Positions 25,849-35,348 of a DNA stretch of 64,000 bases are shown here, in pieces. Under the pieces are notes generated by a model, which saw only the letters and a program-made list of their open reading frames with translations, had not been told where the DNA came from and did not search any database. Each line of letters starts with the position of its first letter. Within the stretch, counting starts at the first letter, position 1. The translations under genes and the position numbers were made by a program. Origin of the DNA: Deltaproteobacteria bacterium. GTDB taxonomy: Bacteria; Myxococcota_A; UBA9160; UBA4427. The DNA is taken from NCBI GenBank assembly GCA_016713665.1, contig JADJOR010000005.1:372001-436000 (forward strand), given 5' to 3'.

Positions 25849-27195
25849 TCAGCGCTCGAGCCGGACGATCGCCTCGACGTGGGGCGTCTGCGGGAACAGA
25901 TCGAAGGCGACGATCGACGTCAGCCGGTAGCCGCTCGCCGTGAGCCGGGCGAGATCGCGCGCCAGCGTCGCCGGGTCGCACGAGACGTAGACGACCGCCT
26001 TCGGGCCGTGCTTCGCGATCGCCTCGCAGACGCGCTGCTCGAGGCCGATGCGCGGTGGATCGACGAGCAGGACGTCGGCGTCCACGAGCCAGCCCGCGAG
26101 CGCGCGCTCGCTCTCGACCCGGGCCGCGATCGCGCGGACGGACATCGCGAGGCCGGCGCGCTCGAGATTGAAGGCGAGATCCGCGGCCGCCTGGCGATCG
26201 CTCTCGACCGCAACACCGACGAGTCCCGCTCGCGCGATCGGGAGCGTCAGGAATCCGATGCCCGCATAGAGCTCGACGAAGCGCCGCGGCGACCGCGCGC
26301 TCCCCCCCGACTCCGTGTCCATGCCGGCGAGACAGCGATCGCGCACCGCCTCCGCGAATCGTGCCCACAAGAGCGCGTTGCCCTGCACGAAGCCCGGCCC
26401 ACCGACCCGGAGCTGCTCGCCGAGGACTTCGAGCGTGACCTCCTGCGCGCTCGCCGGCGAATCCGAATGCGGGATCGGGCGAGAGCCCTCCCTCGGGAGC
26501 TCGAGCGTGCCCTCGCGTGCCGGGAGCGCGTTCGGGAAGACTCGAGCGGGGCCGGTGCTGCCGGCGGTGATCGTCCACCCGCGCTCGCGCACCGCTCCCC
26601 GCGCGGCCTTCGCCGCGCCCGCCTGCTCCACCGCGACCACGCGGCCGAGGGCGGCGAGCGCCGCTTGCGCGGCCGGCACGAGCACGGGACAGCTTTCGAC
26701 CCGCATCGCCTCGTGCGAGCCGCGCCGGCGGTAGCCGACCCCGCCTTCGGCTTCGACGACACGCGCGCGAGCGCGGTAACGAAGCGGGTCCGGGGAAGCG
26801 ACGATCCCGACCTCGCCCTCGAGGCGCAGGCCACCGATGCGCTCGAGGGCGCCGCGCAGGTTGCGCTGCTTGGCCTCGAGCTGGGTCGCGTAACGGACGT
26901 GCTGCCAGATGCAGCCGCCGCAGGCTCCGAAATGGCGACAGCTCGGCTCGACCCGATCCGGACTCGCCTCGACCAGCCGTGCGATCCGGCCGCGCAGGAC
27001 CTTGCGCCGGCGCGTGACGTCGCCGAGCACGACCCGATCGCCGGGCACCGCGCCCTCGACGAAGACGACGCGCCCGTCGGCGGTTCTCGCGATGCCGTCG
27101 CCGTCGGAGGCGAGGGCGGTGATCGTCAGGACGGGATCGGGACCGTGGGCGGGCGGGGTCGGCGGCGGGGGCATGTCGGATTCCGGTTTCCCCAT
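25849..27195 (-). CDS. 23S rRNA (uracil-5-)-methyltransferase, RlmD/TrmA family
   Basis: A 448-residue SAM-dependent RNA m5U methyltransferase. It has an N-terminal TRAM domain (DGDGIARTADGRVVFVEGAVPGD), an iron-sulfur cluster motif (CRHFGACGGCIWQHV with a later Cys in ESCPVL), and a C-terminal methyltransferase domain with ELYAGIGFLTLPIA, LLVDPPRIGL and the catalytic Cys in YVSCDPATLARDL. It covers the full family length. Whether U1939, U747 or tRNA is the target cannot be told. The ATG at 27195 or the one at 27174 could start the protein. Confidence 0.92.
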   Translation of the reverse strand: MGKPESDMPPPPTPPAHGPDPVLTITALASDGDGIARTADGRVVFVEGAVPGDRVVLGDVTRRRKVLRGRIARLVEASPDRVEPSCRHFGACGGCIWQHVRYATQLEAKQRNLRGALERIGGLRLEGEVGIVASPDPLRYRARARVVEAEGGVGYRRRGSHEAMRVESCPVLVPAAQAALAALGRVVAVEQAGAAKAARGAVRERGWTITAGSTGPARVFPNALPAREGTLELPREGSRPIPHSDSPASAQEVTLEVLGEQLRVGGPGFVQGNALLWARFAEAVRDRCLAGMDTESGGSARSPRRFVELYAGIGFLTLPIARAGLVGVAVESDRQAAADLAFNLERAGLAMSVRAIAARVESERALAGWLVDADVLLVDPPRIGLEQRVCEAIAKHGPKAVVYVSCDPATLARDLARLTASGYRLTSIVAFDLFPQTPHVEAIVRLER

Positions 27196-27219
27196 GCCGC
27201 CTTCGATCTCCCGCTTCTT

Positions 27220-29079
27220 CTATTCGAGGCGCTCCGGTGCGCCCGTCGCTGCGGCCGTCGCGCCGGCCGCGGCGACGGCCTTCGCCTCGCGCGGCAGCAT
27301 CGCCTCGATCTCGGCCGGCGGCAGCGGCCGGCTGAAGAGATAGCCCTGAAGCTCGCGACAGCCGAGCTCGGTCAGGAAGCGGGCCTGCTCCTCGGTCTCG
27401 ACGCCCTCCGCGACGACCTCGATCGAGAGCCGCTTCGCGAGCGCCACGATCGCCGAGACGAGGGACTCGTCGTTCGCGTTGTCGCCGACGCCGTTCACGA
27501 AGGAGCGGTCGATCTTGAGGCGTTCGATCGGGAAGCGCTGCAGGGCCGAGAGCGACGAGTAACCCGTCCCGAAATCGTCGAGGGCGAGGCCGATGCCCAT
27601 CTCGGTGAGCCGGCCGATGGCGGCGCTGATGTTCGGATTCGCGTCGAGCATCGAGCTCTCGGTGATCTCGAGCTCGAGGCTCTGCGGGCCGAGATTCGAC
27701 TCGAACAGGATCTGGTCGATGGCGTCGACGATGCCGGTCCGGCGCAGCTGATGGACCGAGATGTTGACCGAGATGCGGATCGGCGCGAAGCCCTCGTCGA
27801 GCCACGCGCGACCCTGGCGGCAGGCCGTCCGCAGCACCCAGGCGCCGATGTCGACGATCAGCCCTGCCTCCTCGGCGATCGGGATGAACTCCGCCGGCGA
27901 GATCGACTGCCCGCTGCCGTCGACCCAGCGCAGGAGCGCCTCGACCGCGGAGACGCGGCCGGTCTGCGTGTCGCGGATCGGCTGGTAGACGAGCCGGAAC
28001 TCGTCGCGCTCGAGCGCCCGGCGCAGCCGGCTCTCGAGGGCGAGGCGCCGGGTCGAAGACACGTTCATGGTCGCGCTGAAGAAGGCGTAGGCGCCGCCAC
28101 CGCGACTCTTCGCGTGGTACATCGCGATGTCGGCCGAGCGCAGCAGCAGCTCGCTGTTGGCACCGTCCTCGGGCCAGACCGCGATCCCGATGCTGCAGCC
28201 CGCGTAGATCTCCTGGCCGGCGACCTGGAACGGGCGCGAGAGGGCGTGGAGGATGCGGCGGGCGACGCGCGCGGCGTCCTGGGGATGCTCGAGGTCGGCG
28301 ACGACGACGGTGAACTCGTCGCCGCCGAGGCGCGAGAGGCCGTTGCCCGCCGGTCGCTGGGCGTCGCTTCCCGTCGTGAGGCGTCCGATCGAATCGCCGC
28401 CGCGCACGGCGGCGCGCAGCCGGTCCGCGATCTCGGTGAGCAGCACGTCGCCGGAGGAGTGACCGAGCGATTCGTTGACGGTCTTGAAGCGATCGATGTC
28501 GAGAAAGAGCAGCGCCATCGGCTTGTCGACGCGGCGGCAGCGCTCGATCGCCTTGTCGATCTGCTCGCGGAAGAGCTCGCGGTTGGGGAGCCCCGTCAGC
28601 GCGTCGAAGTAGGCGAGGTTGCGGATCCGGCTCGCCGCCTCCCGCTCGCTGGTGATGTCGCGCAGGATCGCCTGGATGCCGCCGTCCGGCAGTCGTGTCG
28701 CCGAGAGCTCGGCCCAGAACCACGCCTCGTCGCCGACGCGCCGGAGGCGACAGACGGCCCGCGCGGTCAGGCCCGGCGCCAGCGAATCGAGATCGAGGTG
28801 CTCGCGCTCGACGTCCTCGGGATGGCAGAGCGCCTTCAGCCCCACGCCGCCCGAACGCTCGGGCTCGTAGCCGAGCAGGCGATGGGCCGCGGGATTGGCG
28901 GCCTGGATGGTCCCGTCCGGCGCGAGGACGAGCACACCGCAGGAGACCTGCTCGAACAGGGCGCGGTAGCGGCCGTCGTCGATCCCGGCGTTTGCGGCCG
29001 GGACGAGCGTCGACTGACGGGACTCGTCGTTCAAGCGGATTCTGCCTCGCGTCGGGTGGGATCCGAACGTTCGATGCAT
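27220..29079 (-). CDS. PAS-GGDEF-EAL c-di-GMP signalling protein
   Basis: A roughly 619-residue protein with a PAS domain (about 30-150), a diguanylate cyclase domain with intact SRLGGDEFTVV, and a phosphodiesterase domain with intact EALLRW, VNISV, ELEITESS, DDFGTGYSS, KIDRSF and VAEGVET. No RxxD inhibitory site precedes GGDEF. Both catalytic domains look complete, so it may make or break c-di-GMP depending on its PAS signal. There is no membrane segment. The ATG at 29079 is preferred over an in-frame TTG at 29103. Likely effectors in the window are the PilZ protein and possibly the pilus. Confidence 0.92.
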   Translation of the reverse strand: MHRTFGSHPTRGRIRLNDESRQSTLVPAANAGIDDGRYRALFEQVSCGVLVLAPDGTIQAANPAAHRLLGYEPERSGGVGLKALCHPEDVEREHLDLDSLAPGLTARAVCRLRRVGDEAWFWAELSATRLPDGGIQAILRDITSEREAASRIRNLAYFDALTGLPNRELFREQIDKAIERCRRVDKPMALLFLDIDRFKTVNESLGHSSGDVLLTEIADRLRAAVRGGDSIGRLTTGSDAQRPAGNGLSRLGGDEFTVVVADLEHPQDAARVARRILHALSRPFQVAGQEIYAGCSIGIAVWPEDGANSELLLRSADIAMYHAKSRGGGAYAFFSATMNVSSTRRLALESRLRRALERDEFRLVYQPIRDTQTGRVSAVEALLRWVDGSGQSISPAEFIPIAEEAGLIVDIGAWVLRTACRQGRAWLDEGFAPIRISVNISVHQLRRTGIVDAIDQILFESNLGPQSLELEITESSMLDANPNISAAIGRLTEMGIGLALDDFGTGYSSLSALQRFPIERLKIDRSFVNGVGDNANDESLVSAIVALAKRLSIEVVAEGVETEEQARFLTELGCRELQGYLFSRPLPPAEIEAMLPREAKAVAAAGATAAATGAPERLE

Positions 29080-29157
29080 CGGCACGCCGCGGGGCGGGAG
29101 CAATCGGAGGATTCGGGGGGGCGCTTGGAGGAAACGCCCGAGCAGCTCCGCAACGGG

Positions 29158-30030
29158 TCAGTCGTCGAGTCCGCCGGCTTCCGGAAAGTAGTAGCGGCGG
29201 CGCGCGGGGATGTGCCAGAAACGATCGTCCGGGACGTCGAAGCTGCGTCGCCCGTCGGCGGCGGGCGATTCGTCCGGGACCCAGGCCGTCAGGAAGCCGT
29301 CGCGTCCGCGGCCGTGATGCACGCAGCCCGTGTCGAGGCCGCGCAATCCCGGCGCGGCGTGAAGACCCTGGCGTGCCCAATGGCCGTAGACGAGGCCGAA
29401 GCCGTGGCTGCGCTCGGCCCAGGCTGCGTGCCACGGTCGCATCGGCGGCGCCGGATCGGCGCTCGACCAGCGCCCATCCGACGCCACACTGCGACAGCGC
29501 GTCATGCGCCCGAGCGCATCACGCAGGGGATCGGCATCGGCCGGCAGCGCGAGGAACGCGCGAGCGGCATCTCGTTCGCCCGCGAGTCGCGCCTGCACGG
29601 CGGAGCCGACCTCGCAGAGTCGCTCGAGGGACCAGTCCGGATGGGAGGCTGCGTGCACCATCGCGAAGGGCTGTCCGGCGATCACCCCCGGCTCGACCAG
29701 CGCTCGGCTCCGCAGCCAATCGACCCACTCCGTCGCATCCGGCGCGCCGAGCACGTCGCCGATCGAGTCGTTGCGCGCGAGATCCCGCAGGCCGAAGGCG
29801 ACGAGCAGGAGATGGATCTCGTGATTGCCGAGCACGTAGCGCCCGCGCCCCGACTCGAGGAGGCCACGCACGAGCTCGAGCGCCCGGCGATTGTCCGGCC
29901 CGCGGTTCACGACATCGCCCGCGACCCAGAGCTCGAACGCGTCGCCGAAGCGGGCCTTCGCCCGGTCGACCAGCAGGACGAGCTCGTCGGCACAGCCCTG
30001 CACGTCGCCCACGAAGATCCGCTGCCGCAC
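29158..30030 (-). CDS. ApaH-like symmetrical diadenosine tetraphosphatase / metallophosphatase
   Basis: A 290-residue calcineurin-like phosphatase. Metal-binding motifs are FVGDVQGCADEL, AGDVVNRGPDNRRAL, VLGNHEIHLL, and later histidines in MVHAASHPDW and VYGHWARQG. This is the ApaH layout, which hydrolyses Ap4A to two ADP and also decaps RNA. The GTG at 30030 has GGGAGG a few bases upstream and gives the normal family length; the longer open frame adds an unrelated Arg-rich stretch. Confidence 0.88.
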   Translation of the reverse strand: MRQRIFVGDVQGCADELVLLVDRAKARFGDAFELWVAGDVVNRGPDNRRALELVRGLLESGRGRYVLGNHEIHLLLVAFGLRDLARNDSIGDVLGAPDATEWVDWLRSRALVEPGVIAGQPFAMVHAASHPDWSLERLCEVGSAVQARLAGERDAARAFLALPADADPLRDALGRMTRCRSVASDGRWSSADPAPPMRPWHAAWAERSHGFGLVYGHWARQGLHAAPGLRGLDTGCVHHGRGRDGFLTAWVPDESPAADGRRSFDVPDDRFWHIPARRRYYFPEAGGLDD

Positions 30031-30113
30031 GCCCGCCTCCCTCCCTCGATCGCCCCGTCCGTCCGCGAGCCCGCCGCCGAGCCCAGCCTGCGAGCCGTCG
30101 CCGTGTCCGCCCC

Positions 30114-30959
30114 TCAGCCCTGCGCGACGCAGCGATTCGAGAGGCGCCCCAAGCCCTCGATCTCGCTCTCGATCGTCTCGCCGGCCTTCAGATAGCGTCG
30201 CGGGGTGCGGACGCTGCCGACGCCGGCGGGCGTTCCGGTGAAGATGAGATCGCCGGGGAGCAGGCGGCACCAGCGCGAGAGATGCTCGATCAGCGCCGGG
30301 ACCGGAAAGATCAGGTTCTTCGTCGACGAGTCCTGGACGAGCTCGCCGTCGATCCAGCAGCGAAGCTTCATGTCGTTTCGATCCGGGATCTCGTCGAGGG
30401 AGACGAGCGCCGGGCCGAGCGGACCGAAGGCGGGGGCGGATTTGCCGAGGCTGAACTGGGGCGGCTTGCCGGCGAATTGCTGTGCGCGATCCGACACGTC
30501 CTGGCCGACGCAGAAGCCGGCGACGTAGTCCCAGGCACGCGCGGCCGGGACGCGATGGGCCTCGTGGCCGATCACGACGACCTGCTCGACCTCCCAGTCG
30601 ACGCGGTCGGAGGTGAGCGGAACGGCGGCGTTCGGACCGGCGAGGCAGGTCGGGAACTTCGTGAAGACCATCGGCTGGTCCGGGATCGGCAGCCCCGCCT
30701 CCTCGGCGTGGTCGCGATAATTGAGGCCGATCGCGAAGACCTGGGTCGGCCGGGGCACCGGCGGCCCGAGCCGCTCCGGCAGGATCAGACGCCCCGCGTC
30801 CCCGACCGTCTGCTCCGACGCTAGGCGGCGGATCTCCGCCCAGGACGAAAACGCCGCCATCGGGTCGGAGGAGACCCGCCCCTGGCTCACCTGCTCGAGA
30901 TCGACGAACCGCCCGACCACGTCGAGCCCGAGCCGCCCCTCGAAATTGACCAGCCGCAT
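30114..30959 (-). CDS. Fumarylacetoacetate hydrolase family protein
   Basis: A 281-residue enzyme of the FAH superfamily, which cleaves or hydrates beta-diketo acids in aromatic and other catabolism. Family landmarks are FAIGLNYRDHAEE, MVFTKFPTCLAGPNAAV, the metal-binding DWEVEQVVVIG, YVAGFCVGQDVSDR and GDLIFTGTPAGVG. The exact substrate is not predictable. The ATG at 30959 gives the typical MRLVNF start. It is divergent from the DHH gene. Confidence 0.92.
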   Translation of the reverse strand: MRLVNFEGRLGLDVVGRFVDLEQVSQGRVSSDPMAAFSSWAEIRRLASEQTVGDAGRLILPERLGPPVPRPTQVFAIGLNYRDHAEEAGLPIPDQPMVFTKFPTCLAGPNAAVPLTSDRVDWEVEQVVVIGHEAHRVPAARAWDYVAGFCVGQDVSDRAQQFAGKPPQFSLGKSAPAFGPLGPALVSLDEIPDRNDMKLRCWIDGELVQDSSTKNLIFPVPALIEHLSRWCRLLPGDLIFTGTPAGVGSVRTPRRYLKAGETIESEIEGLGRLSNRCVAQG

Positions 30960-31139
30960 CGGTTTCCTCCTCGCAATTTCGCCGGATTGCCCGCGGATCC
31001 CCGCGCGGCGGGCCGCGGCGGGCCGGGGCTCCCGTCCCTTCGCTCGCCGAAGGGCCTTCCCGGTCGCGGATCCTACCGACTCCGGCGGCGGATGGCGGGG
31101 CGGTGTAACTTGGCGCCCGCCAGCGGGCCGAGGGTACGG

Positions 31140-32534
31140 GTGGGACGCCGAATCATCATCTGCGACGGGGCCGAGAGTGCGCGCCTCTGGAGCCGCATCG
31201 GCGCGGACCTGTCCGAAGAGCTGACCTGGGTCCCGCGCGAGGGCGAGGGGCGCTCGCGTCCGCCGGGCTTCCGGATCCTCCAGGGCGGCCTCGACGAAGG
31301 CGCCATCGCGAAGCTCGACCCGCAGGCCGACGAGGAATACGCGCTCGTGAGCGACGACGGGCCATGGACGCGGCTCGCCGTCCGCGAGATCCGCAAGGTC
31401 GACGAAGACGCGTCGATCCTCGTGCTCTCGGACGAGCTGACCCAGGAAGATCTCCCCGACCACGCCTCGCTCCGCCGCACCGGCTGGAAGACGCTGATCC
31501 GCGACGACATCAACGAGGAGTTCGACCATCTGGCGAACCTCCACCGCGTCGCGAAGATCCGCCGCCTGCTCGACCAGCGCGAGAAGATCGCGATCCTGGT
31601 CCAGCCCGATCCCGATCCCGACGGCATCGCCAGCGCCTACGCCCTGCGGACGCTGCTCGGCCGCAAGCGCACGACGGCGCCGATCGTCTCCTTCGGCGAG
31701 GTGCAGCGCCCCGAGAACCAGGCGTTCTGCGAGGCCGTCGGCATCGACGTCAAGGTCATCGCGCCCGAGGAGATCGCCGACTTCGACGGGCTCGTGCTCG
31801 TCGACGTCCAGCCCAACGTCTTCGGCGAGAATCCGCCGGCGCGCCTGAAGAGCGTCGACCTCGTCGTCGACCACCATCCCGAGCGCTCGGGCTACGAGGC
31901 GACGATCCGCGACATCCGCACGAGCTACGGAGCGACCTCCTCGATCGTGACCGAATACCTGCGCGCGACCAACAGCGAGCTCAACGCGAAGCTCGCGACG
32001 GCGCTGCTCTACGGCATCAAGAGCGACACCCAGTATCTCGGCCGCGAGACGAGCCGACGGGACATGCAGAGCTTCGCCTTCCTGCACGCCTCCCATAGCC
32101 CGGCGCTCCTGCGCCGCATCGAGCGCCCGGCGCTGCCGCTGCCCGGCCTGCGCGCGCTGGGCCGCGCGCTCGCCCAGGCCGAGGTCCGCGACGGCATCCA
32201 CATGCTCGTGCTCGGCCACGTGCGCGAGGACGTGATCCCGCAGGTCGCCGACATGGCGCTCCAGGCGCAGGACGCGGAGTGGGCGATCGCGGTCGGCATC
32301 GTGAATCGCGACATCGTCTTCTCGGTCCGCAACGTGGGCTACGTCCGCGCGGCGGGCGAGGTCGTGCGCGCCGTCGTCGAGGGCCTCGGTGTCGGCGGGG
32401 GCCACCGCTCGATGGCGAAGGGCATCATCCCGCTGAAGGCCTTCCGCGAGGTCTACGGCCGCGCCGATCGCGCCCAGATCCGAAGCGCCCTCTACGACGC
32501 CTTCACCCGCGCGATCTACCGCGACGACGGGTGA
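31140..32534 (+). CDS. DHH-family phosphoesterase
   Basis: A 464-residue protein. An N-terminal domain of about 150 residues (IIICDGAESARLWSRIG, LVLSDELTQED) resembles a TrkA-N or receiver-like fold. It is followed by a DHH phosphoesterase domain with DPDPDGIASAYAL, VDVQPN, the hallmark VVDHHPERS and the C-terminal GGGHRSMAKG of the DHHA1 region. Related enzymes cleave nanoRNA, pAp or cyclic dinucleotides. The GTG at 31140 is chosen for its family-like start. It is followed within nine bases by the pterin dehydratase gene, so they are probably cotranscribed. Confidence 0.88.
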   Translation: MGRRIIICDGAESARLWSRIGADLSEELTWVPREGEGRSRPPGFRILQGGLDEGAIAKLDPQADEEYALVSDDGPWTRLAVREIRKVDEDASILVLSDELTQEDLPDHASLRRTGWKTLIRDDINEEFDHLANLHRVAKIRRLLDQREKIAILVQPDPDPDGIASAYALRTLLGRKRTTAPIVSFGEVQRPENQAFCEAVGIDVKVIAPEEIADFDGLVLVDVQPNVFGENPPARLKSVDLVVDHHPERSGYEATIRDIRTSYGATSSIVTEYLRATNSELNAKLATALLYGIKSDTQYLGRETSRRDMQSFAFLHASHSPALLRRIERPALPLPGLRALGRALAQAEVRDGIHMLVLGHVREDVIPQVADMALQAQDAEWAIAVGIVNRDIVFSVRNVGYVRAAGEVVRAVVEGLGVGGGHRSMAKGIIPLKAFREVYGRADRAQIRSALYDAFTRAIYRDDG

Positions 32535-32542
32535 GCGGAGCG

Positions 32543-32857
32543 ATGCCGCGCCCGAAGGCGCTCGCCGCGTCCGAGCTCGAGGCCCGCCTGGCCGCGCTCC
32601 CCGGCTGGTCCCTCGTGGACGGCAAGCTCCACCGCGACTTCCGCTTCCCCGACTTCGTCGAAGCCTTCGCCTTCATGACGGCCGCGGCGCTGTGTGCCGA
32701 GAAGCTCGACCACCACCCCGAGTGGTCGAACGTCTACGCGAAGGTCTCGGTCGACCTCGTCACCCACGACGCGAAGGGGATCACCGAGCTCGACTTCGAG
32801 CTCGCCCGCCGCATGAGCGCGATCGCCGAGCGGACGGAGACCGGACGGACGGAGTAG
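32543..32857 (+). CDS. phhB: Pterin-4a-carbinolamine dehydratase
   Basis: A 104-residue enzyme that dehydrates 4a-hydroxytetrahydrobiopterin, usually partnered with aromatic amino acid hydroxylases. The catalytic motif is KLDHHPEWSNVYAKV with the later VDLVTHDAKGITELDFELA. The ATG at 32543 is typical; a GTG at 32531 would overlap the upstream stop as GTGA. No phenylalanine hydroxylase is in the window, and some family members have other roles, for example in molybdopterin metabolism. Confidence 0.9.
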   Translation: MPRPKALAASELEARLAALPGWSLVDGKLHRDFRFPDFVEAFAFMTAAALCAEKLDHHPEWSNVYAKVSVDLVTHDAKGITELDFELARRMSAIAERTETGRTE

Positions 32858-32900
32858 GGCGCTCGCCCGCGAGCGCCGGACCGCGACGACGTCGTCCGTG

Positions 32901-34583
32901 CTAGGCGCGCAGCGAGAGCAGCGCGTGCGCCCCCTGCGTGCGCTCCGGGATCGCGATTCCGAGGGGGCAGCTCCCGAGACACGGGGCCGAGCAGCCGACG
33001 CAGGCCGAGGCGTTCACGGGCAGCTTCGCGTAGAGCTCCATCGCGTCGCGCTCCGCGTGGTAGTCCTCGAAGTACATGCGATGGCGCAGCACGTCGTGGA
33101 TCGGCACGCCCTCCGGACACGAGGACAGGCAGGCACCGCAATGCGGCGCGCAGTAGGAGCCGACGATCGCCTGATCGTAACGGCGCAGGATCTCTCGGTC
33201 GTTCTGCGCGAGCCGACCGCCCGAGGCGAAGAGATATTCGTCGACGTGCTGCAGCTCGAAGAAGGAGATGACGGCGCAGGAGACCTTCGGATTCTCGTGG
33301 ACCCATTTGAGCGCCGCCTGGGCGTAGCTGTCGGCGTCGTGGAAGGACTCGAGGTTGCGGTGCTTCGCGCCCTTCAGGGTCTTCATCGCGACGATGCCCA
33401 TGTCCTGCTCGTCGTGGGCGCGGTCGATGAGGGCGGGCAGGAGCGGCCAGATGCCGTGGTGATAGGCGAGCATCATGACGTCGAAGCGGCCCGATTCGAT
33501 CGCACGGCTCGCGACCTCGACGAGGCGCGGCGTGTGCGTCGAGACGCCGAGGAAGCGGACCTTGCCGGCCTGCTTCAGGCGATCGAAGGCCTCGTGGACG
33601 TTGGGATCCATCAGGCGGCCCGTCTCGTCGCAGGAATGGACGTGGACGAGGTCGACGTAGTCGGTGCCGAGGCGGGCGAGGCTCTCGTTCACGACCTCTT
33701 CGTAGCGGGCAACGGGCGTGCCCTCGGGCAGATGGCCGAGCGGAGTACAGAACTTCGTCGCGAGGAAGATCTGGTCGCGGGGGATCTCGCGCAGCGCGCG
33801 ACCGACGGCGAGCTCGCTGCCGGCGGTCGAGTAGTCGGGAGCCGTGTCGACGTAGTTGACGCCGCGCTCGAAGGCGGTCTTCACGATCTTCCAGGCCTCG
33901 TCGCCGCGCAGGCGGCCCGCCCCGAGGACGGTGTCCGAGACGCGCCAATCGGTCCGGCCGAGTCGGCCGTAGGCCTTCACGCGGGCGCCGTGCCAGGCGG
34001 GCTCCCAGGTCGGATGGGTCTTCACGACGCCGGCGTTCGAATTGACCTGCTGGCCGACGGAGAGCCAGCCGTCGCCCGCCTTGCCGACACCGAAGAGTGC
34101 ATTGGCGAGCATGCCCGTCGTGCCGGACGCGAGCGCGCCGAGGCCCGCCGCCGAGCCGGCGAGAAACGCGCGCCGCGCCTGCGGCGGCTCGATCCGATCG
34201 CCCGCAGTCCCGACGGTGGCCCGCGACGACGGATCGACCGCAGCCGGATCCGCGTCGGCGCTCGCCCCGCGGCGCAGCCAGACGAACAGGAAGCCGCCGG
34301 TCAGGCTGATCGTCACGAGCGTGACGAGCGCTGCGACCGCACCCCCCACCGCGTTCGGCGCCCCCGGCGCGAGCGTCCGCTGGACCCACTCGCCGGCCGG
34401 AAATGCCGACGCGTCGAGCCCGATCACCGCGTGGTAGAGGTATTCGCCGCTGATCGCATAGCCCGCGACGAGCGCACCGACCAGCACGATCGCCCACGCC
34501 CGCAGCGATCCGATCGGCCCTCGGCCGCGCGCCTTCGTCGGATCCACCGTCGCCCCACGCTCCGCCGTCGAGTTCGCCATCAT
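32901..34583 (-). CDS. Membrane-anchored aldo/keto reductase with ferredoxin-like C-terminus
   Basis: A 560-residue fusion. The N-terminus has two membrane segments (SLRAWAIVLVGALVAGYAI and VGGAVAALVTLVTISLTGGF), then a Tat-like RRAFLAGSAAGLGALA stretch at about 135. Residues about 185-470 are an aldo/keto reductase barrel with YVDTAPDYS (Asp, Tyr), FLATKF (Lys) and VHVHSCD (His). The last 90 residues carry two cysteine clusters, CAPHCGACLSSCP and CVGCSAPCLGSCP, typical of 4Fe-4S binding. Iron-sulfur AKRs are known, but a double membrane anchor plus a Tat-like segment is unusual and suggests work at or outside the membrane. The substrate is unknown. Confidence 0.85.
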   Translation of the reverse strand: MMANSTAERGATVDPTKARGRGPIGSLRAWAIVLVGALVAGYAISGEYLYHAVIGLDASAFPAGEWVQRTLAPGAPNAVGGAVAALVTLVTISLTGGFLFVWLRRGASADADPAAVDPSSRATVGTAGDRIEPPQARRAFLAGSAAGLGALASGTTGMLANALFGVGKAGDGWLSVGQQVNSNAGVVKTHPTWEPAWHGARVKAYGRLGRTDWRVSDTVLGAGRLRGDEAWKIVKTAFERGVNYVDTAPDYSTAGSELAVGRALREIPRDQIFLATKFCTPLGHLPEGTPVARYEEVVNESLARLGTDYVDLVHVHSCDETGRLMDPNVHEAFDRLKQAGKVRFLGVSTHTPRLVEVASRAIESGRFDVMMLAYHHGIWPLLPALIDRAHDEQDMGIVAMKTLKGAKHRNLESFHDADSYAQAALKWVHENPKVSCAVISFFELQHVDEYLFASGGRLAQNDREILRRYDQAIVGSYCAPHCGACLSSCPEGVPIHDVLRHRMYFEDYHAERDAMELYAKLPVNASACVGCSAPCLGSCPLGIAIPERTQGAHALLSLRA

Positions 34584-34829
34584 GCTCCCTCCCCATGCCG
34601 GGGAGACGCGCCCCGTTCGCGTCCCCGGAATGCCTCTTCAAGCGCTTCTTCGGGCCTGCCAACGGGCGCGCTTCGCGCTCGACGGCCCTCGAGCCGGGCT
34701 CGTGATTGCATCGGACCTCGGGTCTGGGCAGTATACGGCGCGAAACGCCCCGCACCGGACTTCGCGGCTGCGGCCCGGACGGAATGCGGAAAACGCGTGC
34801 GCAGGAGAACGCGTGCGGAGAGGAGAGGG

Positions 34830-35297
34830 ATGACGAGTCCGCTGAGCATCCCCGACGTCGCGTCGCTCCCCGACTACGCGGGCCGCGACCTCGGCTACAC
34901 CGACTGGCACACCGTCGACCAGGCCCGCATCGACGCCTTCGCCGAGGCCACGGGCGATCGCCAGTGGATCCACGTCGACCGCGAGCGCGCCCAGCGCGAG
35001 TCGCCGTTCGGGGACACCGTCGCCCACGGCTTCCTGACCGTCGCCCTCGCCCCGGCGCTCCTGCCCGAGCTCGTCGAGGTCTCGAATTGCTCGCGAATCG
35101 TGAACTACGGCATCGAGAAGCTGCGGCTGCGCGAGCCGGTTCGCTCGGGGGCGAAGATCCGCCTCGGCGCGAGCATCACCGGCGTCCGCAGCGTCCCGGG
35201 CGGCGCGATGTGGGTCTCGCTCGCGGTGAAGTTCGAGGTCGACGGGATCAAGCGGCCGGTGTGCGCGGGCGAGCTCATCTTCGTCTATTTCCCTTGA
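34830..35297 (+). CDS. MaoC-like (R)-specific enoyl-CoA hydratase
   Basis: A 155-residue single hot-dog fold protein. The hydratase motif is FAEATGDRQWIHVDRERA, with Asp and His as catalytic pair, followed by FGDTVAHGFLT. Such enzymes hydrate enoyl-CoA in beta-oxidation or polyester pathways. The ATG at 34830 has a strong GGAGAGG just upstream. It is convergent with an alpha/beta hydrolase gene across a short tandem repeat. Confidence 0.9.
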   Translation: MTSPLSIPDVASLPDYAGRDLGYTDWHTVDQARIDAFAEATGDRQWIHVDRERAQRESPFGDTVAHGFLTVALAPALLPELVEVSNCSRIVNYGIEKLRLREPVRSGAKIRLGASITGVRSVPGGAMWVSLAVKFEVDGIKRPVCAGELIFVYFP

Positions 35298-35348
35298 GCC
35301 GCGGCGCTTTCCCTCGAGCCGCGGCGCTTTCCCTCGAGCCGCGGCGCT
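35296..35348. repeat. 20-bp tandem repeat, about 2.6 copies
   Basis: The unit GAGCCGCGGCGCTTTCCCTC is at 35296-35315 and 35316-35335 with a partial third copy to 35348. It starts inside the stop codon of the MaoC gene and ends at the stop of the convergent hydrolase gene, filling the whole gap. Confidence 0.85.

Noticed and set aside
25879..30195. A plus-strand open frame of over 1400 codons
   Set aside because: It lies antisense to the methyltransferase, PAS-GGDEF-EAL and ApaH-like genes, all of which have clear motifs; the translation is Arg/Asp/Glu-rich without domains.
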